Positions 1-4,981 of a DNA stretch of 5,122 nt are shown piece after piece. This DNA comes from DAOTWP01 sp034435675 (GTDB taxonomy: Bacteria > Chloroflexota > Anaerolineae > Aggregatilineales > Phototrophicaceae). The first letter of the stretch is position 1. Each line of letters begins with the position of its first letter. The notes beneath the pieces were generated by a model, which ran no database searches, had not been told where the DNA came from, and worked only from the letters and a program-made list of their open reading frames with translations. Position numbers and translations under genes: made by a program. The DNA is taken from the NCBI GenBank assembly GCA_034435675.1, contig DAOTWP010000116.1, forward strand, positions 1 through 5,122, given 5' to 3'.

Positions 1-947
1 TGCCGGGGGTGGCACAGGCGCAGCCCGCCGGGGAGTGCCCGCTGGCGCCGCGGCTGGTCGTCGGCGAGGGCGCGCGGCGGCTGCCGGATGACCTGAACAA
101 CGTGCGCGAAACCCCCGGCTTAGGGCAAACACTGGTCGGCAGGCTGCCCGGCGGTGGGCTGGTGCAGGTGGTCGGCGGTCCGCTCTGCCGCGACGGGCTG
201 CACTGGTGGGAGATCGAGTACGGTTACGGCACCGGGCTGCTGCGCGGCTGGACGGCGGAAGGCGACACGGTGGAGGGCTACTGGCTCGAACCTGCCGGCG
301 CACTGGACATCGAACTCAGCGCAGACGGCATCCCCCGCGCTTACTACGCGCTGGAAGCAGGCAGCAGCACCGACGCGGAGCCTGTGCGCGAACGCGCCGA
401 CTGCCTCGCCCCGCCCGAAGACTACACGCGCACCTTCATCGGTTATGCCGAGATGAACGCACGCACGCTGTTCATGCTCGAACACGCCCACAACCTCTAC
501 CGTTCGCGCGGGGGCTTGTTCAGCCTGCGCGACGGCATCACCCAGGGCGGCTATACCGGCGGGGCGCTTGCCGCCAGCTTTGGCACGCACGACGGCGGCG
601 GCGCGCTGGATATTTCCGTGCGCAGCCCGCTGGATTTCAGCATTCTGTGGGACGAAATCCCGCTGATGCTCGACTCGCTGCGTGTGGCGGGCTTTGCGGC
701 ATGGCTGCGCCGCCCCGATGAACTGTACGCCGGCTCGGTGATTCACATTCACGCCATCGCTGTCGGCGACGCGGAACTCGCGCCCGCCGCCCGGGCACAG
801 ATTGACGGCGATTACGGCTACCTGCGCGGCTACAATGGGCTGCCGCCGGACTGGGGCGGTCCCGCGCTGGATGCCGACGGCGAGATGATCATCTGCCAGT
901 GGATGCGCGACCTGGGGTTTGACGATCTGCGCGAGCAAAACCCCTGA
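1..947 (+). CDS. Exported SH3-like / M15-like zinc peptidase domain protein (5' end outside window)
   Basis: The frame is open from base 3. A GTG at base 9 could start it, but the first residues read PGVAQA-QPAGEC, which looks like the end of a signal peptide with an AxA-type cleavage site, so the true start is probably upstream. Numbering from the GTG, residues about 10-95 form a bacterial SH3-like domain: LNNVRETPG, LPGGG, then WWEI, GWTAEG and YWLEP. Cys10 and Cys60 could form a disulfide. Residues about 138-280 resemble the M15 / D-Ala-D-Ala carboxypeptidase fold. His194, Gly197, Ala199 and Asp201 fit the HxxGxAxD zinc motif, and HIH at 246-248 can supply the second histidine. The inferred role is hydrolysis of, or binding to, peptidoglycan outside the membrane, with SH3 as the targeting module. 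The substrate is unknown. The domain calls are from motif recall, the SH3 part being the surer one. Confidence 0.8.
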   Translation, partial: PGVAQAQPAGECPLAPRLVVGEGARRLPDDLNNVRETPGLGQTLVGRLPGGGLVQVVGGPLCRDGLHWWEIEYGYGTGLLRGWTAEGDTVEGYWLEPAGALDIELSADGIPRAYYALEAGSSTDAEPVRERADCLAPPEDYTRTFIGYAEMNARTLFMLEHAHNLYRSRGGLFSLRDGITQGGYTGGALAASFGTHDGGGALDISVRSPLDFSILWDEIPLMLDSLRVAGFAAWLRRPDELYAGSVIHIHAIAVGDAELAPAARAQIDGDYGYLRGYNGLPPDWGGPALDADGEMIICQWMRDLGFDDLREQNP

Positions 948-964
948 TTTTGCGGGGTTTTTGC
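935..964 (+). terminator. Intrinsic terminator-like hairpin overlapping the stop codon
   Basis: The arm gcaaaacccc (935-944) pairs with ggggtttttgc (954-964) with one bulged T, around a 9-base loop that begins with the TGA stop at 945-947. The T run (958-962) follows the GC part of the stem, as in a rho-independent terminator. It would separate the exported-protein gene from the next gene. Confidence 0.6.
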
Positions 965-992
965 TGATTTCTGGCATGGAATTTATGCAGCA

Positions 993-1013
993 TTAACGTC
1001 GTGCGCTTACAAT
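993..1013 (+). promoter_or_regulatory. Candidate promoter of the membrane HTH gene
   Basis: TACAAT at 1008-1013 is a good -10 hexamer, with a start expected near 1020. No good TTGACA-like -35 lies 16-18 bases upstream. TTAACG at 993-998 sits 9 bases before the -10, and the same TTAACG-N9-hexamer layout recurs at 3804-3824. The promoter lies just after the terminator hairpin of the preceding gene and before the structured leader. Confidence 0.4.
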
Positions 1014-1021
1014 GGCGGCAT

Positions 1022-1074
1022 TGTGTTGACCAGAACACAGCGCCGACATTTCGTCAGCGCTGCGATCAAATCGC
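1022..1074 (+). promoter_or_regulatory. Leader with three adjacent dyads before the membrane HTH gene
   Basis: Three inverted repeats lie almost end to end between the candidate promoter and the Shine-Dalgarno site. TGTGTT (1022-1027) pairs with AACACA (1034-1039) around 6 bases. CAGCGC-c-GAC (1038-1047) pairs with GTC-a-GCGCTG (1053-1062) around 5 bases with one mismatch. GCGAT (1062-1066) pairs with ATCGC (1070-1074) around 3 bases. The first could be an operator near the transcription start. The others would fold in the mRNA just upstream of the ribosome site. No known riboswitch or T-box is recognised. Confidence 0.4.
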
Positions 1075-1075
1075 G

Positions 1076-1081
1076 AAAGGA
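1076..1081 (+). promoter_or_regulatory. Shine-Dalgarno site that sets the start at 1091
   Basis: AAAGGA ends 9 bases before the ATG at 1091. It favours that start over the in-frame GTG at 1001, which has no such site and would add 30 residues that do not look like a membrane N-terminus. Confidence 0.65.
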
Positions 1082-1090
1082 CGTTTAAAA

Positions 1091-1831
1091 ATGGCATTGA
1101 TCCTGCTGCTCATTGGGGTGGTTTTGCTCGTCGTGGGACGCTTCAGCTTTGGCGCATTCCGTACAGAAGGCAAACATGTGCGCGCCGCCGGGGTGGTGCT
1201 GATGCTGCCTGAGGCGGTCTTTGTGGTGATTGGCTCACTGGTGCTGGCGCTGTTTGGCACGAATGTACTGCTGTTCTCGCTGCTCTATCTGGTGCAGCTC
1301 CTTGGCATGATCGCCGCCGTGAACATCGCTTACATCCTGATCGCCGGACCGCCGAACGCGCCGCGCCTGCCGGGTCTGCTGGGCGAAATTCAGGCTGAAC
1401 AGCAAAACAGCACGCAGCAAAACAGCACGCAGTGGAACGGTACGCAGCCGCGCCGGGACACTGCCAGCACCCTGCACCGTGAAACGCAGGAGCAGCCCAA
1501 CGCGCAGCCCGATGCGCAGCCCGATGCGCAGCCGCAGAAGTCGCACCCACTGGCACGCCGCCCCTGGGGCGAAAGCATGCCCGCGCCGCGCACCGGCAGC
1601 GCCCGCCCGCAGCAGCCCGCCCGCCCGGCAGAAGCCCCGCGGGTGATGAACCTGACGCAGGCAGCGCTGTATCTGGGTGTGTCGCCTGTCCAGATTGAGC
1701 AGTGGATTGAAGAAGGCAAACTCTTTGCCGCCCGCGACAACGGACGCTGGGCAATCGCCCGCAGCGTGTTGGATGACCTCAAGGCAGAGCTTCAGCCGGA
1801 AGTCCAGCCGCAGCCGGAAACCACGCTGTAA
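1091..1831 (+). CDS. Membrane-anchored protein with C-terminal excisionase/MerR-type HTH
   Basis: The product is 246 residues from the ATG, which opens straight into a hydrophobic helix. Predicted membrane helices are about 2-17, 33-55 and 58-85. The Arg/Lys/His-rich loop 17-31 should face the cytoplasm, so the N-terminus is outside and the long C-terminal part inside. Residues about 100-184 are a disordered Gln/Pro/Asn linker with QQNST and DAQP repeats. Residues about 186-231 match the excisionase-type helix-turn-helix: MNLTQAALYLGVSPVQIEQW, then a wing-like EEGKLFAARDNGRWAI and VLDDL. An acidic Gln/Pro tail ends the protein. It is probably a DNA-binding protein tethered to the membrane, perhaps a one-component sensor, with unknown target and signal. 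It has its own promoter and leader and converges on recA. A role in nucleoid tethering or protein binding is equally possible. Topology and domain are inferred from sequence, with no family name recognised. Confidence 0.82.
   Translation: MALILLLIGVVLLVVGRFSFGAFRTEGKHVRAAGVVLMLPEAVFVVIGSLVLALFGTNVLLFSLLYLVQLLGMIAAVNIAYILIAGPPNAPRLPGLLGEIQAEQQNSTQQNSTQWNGTQPRRDTASTLHRETQEQPNAQPDAQPDAQPQKSHPLARRPWGESMPAPRTGSARPQQPARPAEAPRVMNLTQAALYLGVSPVQIEQWIEEGKLFAARDNGRWAIARSVLDDLKAELQPEVQPQPETTL
1400..1444 (+). repeat. 15-base tandem repeat encoding QQNST
   Basis: Two perfect copies of cagcaaaacagcacg (1400-1414 and 1415-1429) are followed by a diverged third (1430-1444). They encode QQNST, QQNST and QWNGT in the linker of the membrane HTH protein. 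The period is a multiple of three, so copy-number change would keep the frame and only alter linker length. Confidence 0.85.
1502..1534 (+). repeat. 12-base tandem repeat encoding AQPD
   Basis: Two perfect copies of gcgcagcccgat (1502-1513 and 1514-1525) and a partial third (1526-1534) encode AQPD-AQPD-AQP in the same linker. It is again in frame and likely disordered. Confidence 0.85.
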
Positions 1832-1842
1832 CCCCCACAGCC

Positions 1843-1890
1843 AAAAACACGGAGGGCACGTTGAGCCTGCTGCCCCGTGCCCTCCGGTGT
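1843..1890 (-). terminator. Strong intrinsic terminator of recA
   Basis: Bases 1847-1860 pair with 1876-1890 in a 14-bp stem with a single bulged G and a 15-base loop. Read on the minus strand, the stem is followed by TTTTTGG, the U tract expected after recA. Its position between two convergent genes means it may also slow + strand transcripts, but no T run follows on that strand. Confidence 0.75.
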
Positions 1891-1904
1891 CTGGTGATGT
1901 TGAA

Positions 1905-1952
1905 CGTGGCGCTGTGCAAGCGTGGCGCTGTGCAAGCGTGGCGCTGTGCAAG
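1905..1952. repeat. Three perfect 16-base tandem repeats next to the recA stop
   Basis: The unit cgtggcgctgtgcaag occurs at 1905-1920, 1921-1936 and 1937-1952 without a mismatch. It lies in the predicted 3' untranslated part of the recA transcript, between the stop codon (1968-1970) and the terminator. A period of 16 argues against coding. Perfect identity suggests recent slippage or constraint. Confidence 0.9.
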
Positions 1953-1967
1953 CGCGCGGGTGTGCGC

Positions 1968-3080
1968 TTAATCGTCTTCCATGACGGGTTCAATGGCGCT
2001 GCCGCTGCCACCGATCACGGCGGGCAGATTGTTGTTAGCGCGAATGGCATCTTCGATTTCGTCGGCAATCACGCGATTTTCCAGCAGGAACTGCTTGGCG
2101 TTTTCGCGCCCCTGCCCCAGCAGCCCATCGTTATAGCGGAAGAACGCACCGCGCTTTTCGATTACGCCCAGATCGACACCCAGATCGAGGATTTCACCAA
2201 CTTTGCTGATACCGCCCTCGTAAAACATGATGTCGAACTCGCACTCGCGGAAGGGCGGCGCGACCTTATTCTTGGTCACGCGCACTTTGGTGCGGTTGCC
2301 CATTGTCGTTTCACCCTGCTTGATCGCCTGCGTGCGGCGCACTTCCAGGCGCACGGTGGCATAAAACTTCAGCGCCCGCCCGCCAGTGGTCGTTTCCGGG
2401 TTGCCATACACCACGCCGACTTTTTCGCGCAGTTGGTTGGTGAACAGCACGCACACATTGCTGGACTTGATCGCGCCGGAGAGCTTGCGCAGCGCCTGGC
2501 TCATCAACCGCGCCTGCAACCCCACATGACTGTCGCCCATTTCGCCTTCGATTTCCGCACGCGGCACCAGCGCCGCCACACTGTCCACCACAATCACATC
2601 AAGCGCGCCGGAACGCACCAGCGACTCGGTGATTTCCAGCGCCTGCTCGCCGGTGTCCGGCTGGCTGACATACAGCGTATTCATGTTCACGCCCAGGCGC
2701 GCGGCATACTGCGGATCAAGCGCGTGCTCCATATCCACAAAGGCACAGATGCCCCCGCGTTTTTGCGCTTCGGCGATGACATGCAAACACAGCGTCGTCT
2801 TGCCGCTGGATTCCGCGCCATAAATCTCGACGATGCGCCCGCGCGGCACACCGCCCACACCCAGCGCGATATCCAGCCCCAGTGAGCCGGTCGGAATGGT
2901 TTCGACTGCCAGATGCGTGGCATCGCCCAGCCGCACTACCGTGCCATCGCCGAAACGCTTGGTCAAATCGCCAAGTGCCGCGTCCAGCGCTTTCTGCCGC
3001 GCCTCGTCAGTGGGTGCTGCACCGTTTCCCGCAACAGAAAACAAATCAGGTTCGTCAGTTCTCGCTTTTTTCCGTGCCAT
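1968..3080 (-). CDS. recA: Recombinase RecA
   Basis: RecA is the ATP-dependent strand-exchange protein of homologous recombination and the SOS co-protease, acting on single-stranded DNA in the cytoplasm. The 370 residues cover the full family with slightly long ends (E. coli RecA has about 350). Walker A is GAESSGKTT at 88-96. The catalytic Glu118 lies in VDMEHALDP, where the familiar motif is DAEHALDP. Walker B is DVIVVDSVAAL at 161-171. Loop L1 is around EGEMGDSHVG (178-187). Loop L2 follows FTNQLREK and contains GNPETTTGGRALKFYA. The C-terminal domain starts near 270 and ends in an acidic tail, EPVMEDD, as usual. The start ATG is preceded by only weak purine-rich sequence (GAGCGAAAAGAGCGAG). 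The gene is alone on its strand and divergent from the adenosyltransferase gene. No LexA box could be recognised with confidence. Confidence 0.99.
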   Translation of the reverse strand: MARKKARTDEPDLFSVAGNGAAPTDEARQKALDAALGDLTKRFGDGTVVRLGDATHLAVETIPTGSLGLDIALGVGGVPRGRIVEIYGAESSGKTTLCLHVIAEAQKRGGICAFVDMEHALDPQYAARLGVNMNTLYVSQPDTGEQALEITESLVRSGALDVIVVDSVAALVPRAEIEGEMGDSHVGLQARLMSQALRKLSGAIKSSNVCVLFTNQLREKVGVVYGNPETTTGGRALKFYATVRLEVRRTQAIKQGETTMGNRTKVRVTKNKVAPPFRECEFDIMFYEGGISKVGEILDLGVDLGVIEKRGAFFRYNDGLLGQGRENAKQFLLENRVIADEIEDAIRANNNLPAVIGGSGSAIEPVMEDD

Positions 3081-3117
3081 CTGTCTCGCTCTTTTCGCTC
3101 AATCGTCTCTGGCAGTG

Positions 3118-3146
3118 ATACTATGAGTCTATGCTGAATCTGGAAA
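3118..3146 (-). promoter_or_regulatory. Candidate recA promoter
   Basis: On the minus strand TTTCCA (3141-3146) and TAGTAT (3118-3123) are spaced by 17 bases, a plausible sigma-70-type pair with 4 of 6 matches in the -35. Transcription would begin near 3111, about 30 bases before the ATG. Other AT-rich hexamers nearby (CATAGA, CATAGT) keep this uncertain. Confidence 0.35.
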
Positions 3147-3205
3147 ATTGCCATAGCGCACCCTGCGGCATGATGCTACCATAAGAAAAGGCAGTGTAGC
3201 ACAAA

Positions 3206-3211
3206 TATTCT
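3206..3211 (+). promoter_or_regulatory. Weak -10 candidate for the adenosyltransferase gene
   Basis: TATTCT lies 22 bases before the ATG in an AT-rich stretch. No convincing -35 is visible and the leader would be short. The leader is too short for a cobalamin riboswitch, and none is recognisable in the 153-base divergent gap. Confidence 0.25.
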
Positions 3212-3233
3212 AAGTCAGCAACGGTGAATCCAC

Positions 3234-3782
3234 ATGAAGATCTACACACGCACAGGCGACAGCGGCGAAACGAGTCTTTTTTCCGGCGGGCGGGTGCTCA
3301 AGGCGCATTTGCGCGTGGACACCTATGGCACGGTAGACGAACTCAATTCCGCGTTGGGGCTGGCGCGGGCGCTGCATGCCAGCAAAGCGACCGACACGCT
3401 GCTGGAAACGGTGCAGAACCAGTTATTCCGGCTGGGGGCAGACCTGGCAACCCCGCTGGACGCCAAAGCCGAATGGCTGGTACGGATGGATGCCGAGAGC
3501 ATCACCTGGCTGGAAGCGCAGATTGACCGCCTGAGCGCCGACCTGCCCGAGTTGAAAAACTTCATCCTGCCGGGGGGCACGCCTGCCGCCGCGCAGATTC
3601 ACGTCGCCCGGACGATCTGCCGCCGTGCCGAACGCGGCGTCGTGGCACTGCGCGAACACGAGCCGATCAGCGAACCCAGCCTGATCTACCTCAACCGCCT
3701 GTCCGACTTCCTGTTTGTGCTGGCGCGCTGGGAGAACCAGCAGGCTGGCGTGCCGGAAGCAAAATGGACCGTGCGCGGCTGA
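3234..3782 (+). CDS. pduO: PduO-type ATP:cob(I)alamin adenosyltransferase
   Basis: The enzyme transfers the 5'-deoxyadenosyl group of ATP to Co(I) of reduced corrinoid, making adenosylcobalamin in the cytoplasm; PduO-type enzymes are trimers. The 182-residue length is normal for a single-domain member. The N-terminal ATP loop YTRTGDSGETSLFSGGRVLK (4-23) is typical. It is followed by YGTVDELNSALGLAR (31-45), FILPGGTPAAAQIHVARTIC (110-129), the arginine cluster CRRAER (129-134) and YLNRLSDFLFVLARWEN (152-168). The canonical MKIYTRTGD start fixes the ATG, although the Shine-Dalgarno is weak. The gene is divergent from recA, and the next gene starts 83 bases after its stop. Whether it serves salvage or de novo synthesis, and which B12 enzyme it feeds, cannot be told here. 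It could equally be named cobO or mmaB in other schemes. Confidence 0.96.
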   Translation: MKIYTRTGDSGETSLFSGGRVLKAHLRVDTYGTVDELNSALGLARALHASKATDTLLETVQNQLFRLGADLATPLDAKAEWLVRMDAESITWLEAQIDRLSADLPELKNFILPGGTPAAAQIHVARTICRRAERGVVALREHEPISEPSLIYLNRLSDFLFVLARWENQQAGVPEAKWTVRG

Positions 3783-3803
3783 GGTTCGTCCTATAACCTG
3801 TAT

Positions 3804-3824
3804 TTAACGAATCGCTGCTATAGT
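3804..3824 (+). promoter_or_regulatory. Candidate promoter of the histidine phosphatase gene
   Basis: TATAGT (3819-3824) is preceded by TGC, giving an extended -10, with TTAACG (3804-3809) 9 bases further upstream. This is the same layout as at 993-1013. No TTGACA-like box is found at 17 bases. It suggests the gene can be transcribed apart from the adenosyltransferase gene. Confidence 0.45.
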
Positions 3825-3852
3825 CGTCCGGCTGTCATGACCCTTCACACCC

Positions 3853-3859
3853 GGAAAGG
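3853..3859 (+). promoter_or_regulatory. Shine-Dalgarno site of the histidine phosphatase gene
   Basis: GGAAAGG ends 6 bases before the ATG at 3866, a strong site that fixes this start. Confidence 0.65.
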
Positions 3860-3865
3860 CGCTGC

Positions 3866-4618
3866 ATGGAACTGTATCTGATTCGGCATGCGCAGTCGGC
3901 AAACAATGCCACGATGACGCTGAACCCCGATGACCGCGTGGTGGACCCGCCGCTGACCCCGCTGGGGCAGCAGCAGGCGCTGGCACTGGCGCAGACACTT
4001 GCCACCCGCCCCGATGCCGATTACGCCACAATTCACGAGACCTGGCGCACTGGCGCAACCCCGCCGCCGCTGCGCTTCGACGCGCTGTACACCAGCCCGA
4101 TGCTGCGCGCGCTGCAAACGGCTGCTCCGCTGGCAACCGCGCTGGAGCTTTCGCCGCAGGTCTGGGTCGCCACCCACGAACACGGCGGCATGTATCTGCG
4201 CCAGGGCGAGCAGGTGGTTGGCTACACGGGCATGACCCGCGCCGAGATGCAGCACGATTTCCCGGTGTATACGCTGCCTGACGACGTGACTGAGCGCGGC
4301 TGGTGGGATCCGGCGCGGCTGCAGGAGGACTACATCGGCTGCTGTGAACGGGCGCTGCGCGTGGCGCTGGCGCTGCGCGAACGGGCGGCGGCGGGGCTGA
4401 AAGCAGGCAACCACGAACGGGTGGCACTGGTGTCACATGGCGGCTTTGGCGACGCCCTGCTGAAAGCGCTGTTCAACCAGCTTCCCGGCGGCAGCGCCCC
4501 ACGCTTTTATGTGCATTACAACACGGGCATTACGCGGCTGGTCTTCGCGCCGGATGGCAGCATCCTCCTCGGCTGCCTCAACCGGATTGATCACCTGCCG
4601 CCGGAACTGGTGACGTAG
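3866..4618 (+). CDS. Histidine phosphatase superfamily protein (phosphoglycerate mutase-like)
   Basis: This is a 250-residue cytoplasmic phosphohydrolase or mutase-type protein. The phospho-acceptor motif LIRHAQS gives Arg7 and His8; the usual RHG is RHA here, which the superfamily tolerates. TSPMLRALQTA supplies Arg81, and SHGG supplies His191. Glu105 in THEHGG is the likely general acid. All catalytic positions are therefore present. The PLTPLGQQQA segment after the motif is also typical, and the inserts around 104-150 (TRAEM, PDD, GWWDP) resemble a subfamily of uncharacterised bacterial phosphatases. The substrate is unknown. Since the gene follows a cobalamin adenosyltransferase gene, an alpha-ribazole phosphatase (CobC) role comes to mind, but it is longer than CobC proteins I know and shows no specific match. 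No clear terminator follows; palindromic repeats begin 17 bases after the stop. Confidence 0.9.
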   Translation: MELYLIRHAQSANNATMTLNPDDRVVDPPLTPLGQQQALALAQTLATRPDADYATIHETWRTGATPPPLRFDALYTSPMLRALQTAAPLATALELSPQVWVATHEHGGMYLRQGEQVVGYTGMTRAEMQHDFPVYTLPDDVTERGWWDPARLQEDYIGCCERALRVALALRERAAAGLKAGNHERVALVSHGGFGDALLKALFNQLPGGSAPRFYVHYNTGITRLVFAPDGSILLGCLNRIDHLPPELVT

Positions 4619-4635
4619 GCTCGATCGGTAAACGC

Positions 4636-4757
4636 GGACAAGCGGCTTATGCTCGTTAAGAAAATAATCAGGTTACCGCTGGTAGGATTGAAGCAGGCTT
4701 CAACCCTACGGAAAACGTTATTCGATTAAATTCTTGAATTGCATAAGCCGGTTGTAC
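4636..4757. repeat. 122-base long-inverted-repeat element A (MITE-like)
   Basis: The left end ggacaagcggcttatgc (4636-4652) matches the reverse complement of the right end (4741-4757) at 15 of 17 bases. Further matches (AAGAA and TAATC) continue inward on both sides. The centre is a hairpin: gtaggattgaagc (4682-4694) pairs with gcttcaaccctac (4697-4709) with a single mismatch. The hairpin is followed by CGGAAAA, also seen in element B. No flanking target duplication was found. No ORF lies inside. It is probably a non-autonomous mobile element or a transcribed structural repeat. Confidence 0.7.
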
Positions 4758-4791
4758 AGAAAGACTGTTTAAGGAGCGGTCCTTCTGGATC

Positions 4792-4821
4792 AACCAATCA
4801 GCAAACGTCTGATGCAGGGGC
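4792..4821. repeat. Decayed left half of an element-B-type repeat
   Basis: Aligned without gaps to 4859-4888, 23 of 30 bases agree, including AACCAA at the end, GTC, and GATG[C/T]AGGGGC. Beyond 4821 the similarity stops and no matching right arm is present, so it is a truncated or decayed copy. Confidence 0.5.
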
Positions 4822-4847
4822 GATCTCCGTGCCACCCCGCGCCGGGC

Positions 4848-4950
4848 GCACTAAGTACAACCAAATTGAAAATGTCGGATGTAGGGGCAGGTCTGAGACC
4901 TGCCCCTACGGAAAATAATCCCGCGAGATTTCTGTGGTTGCACTAAGTAC
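4848..4950. repeat. 81-base palindromic element B with flanking 11-base direct repeats
   Basis: The element (4859-4939) begins AACCA and ends TGGTT. Its core is a perfect 14-bp inverted repeat: gtaggggcaggtct (4881-4894) and agacctgcccctac (4896-4909) around a single G. GCACTAAGTAC occurs at 4848-4858 and 4940-4950, directly abutting both ends like a target-site duplication (a twelfth base, A, also agrees). It shares CCCTACGGAAAA with element A. No coding capacity. GTAGGGGC...GCCCCTAC hairpins of this kind are, from memory, common between genes in Chloroflexota. Confidence 0.75.
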
Positions 4951-4981
4951 ACTGACAAGATTAAGTTGACTACTCAGATAC

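Noticed and set aside
120..977. A 285-codon minus-strand frame over the SH3/M15-like gene
   Set aside because: A high-GC shadow frame; it lacks domain signals and runs through the terminator hairpin.
1001..1090. Extension of the membrane HTH protein to the GTG at 1001
   Set aside because: It would translate the dyad-rich leader, has no Shine-Dalgarno and would put charged residues ahead of a clean N-terminal membrane helix.
1235..2011. Minus-strand frames over the membrane HTH gene and the intergenic repeats
   Set aside because: Low-complexity translation of the complement, crossing the recA terminator and overlapping the recA 3' end; no support.
1677..2885. A 402-codon + strand open frame antisense to recA
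   Set aside because: It is longer than recA but is the complement of its codons; the protein is rich in His/Arg/Ala with no family features, while the opposite strand is unmistakable RecA.
3111..3196. GGCAGTG at 3111-3117 and 3190-3196 as paired operator sites between recA and pduO
   Set aside because: A 7-base repeat without dyad symmetry or further flanking match is expected by chance.
3782..3799. Hairpin AGGTT-N8-AACCT after the adenosyltransferase gene as terminator
   Set aside because: Only 5 weak base pairs and no T run; likely chance.
3804..4436. Minus-strand frames opposite the histidine phosphatase gene
   Set aside because: Pro/Ala/Arg-rich shadow translations; the + strand carries a complete catalytic set and a Shine-Dalgarno.
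4848..4951. CRISPR-like reading of the GCACTAAGTACA repeats
   Set aside because: Only two copies, with a perfect palindrome between them; this fits an insertion with target duplication, not a repeat-spacer array.
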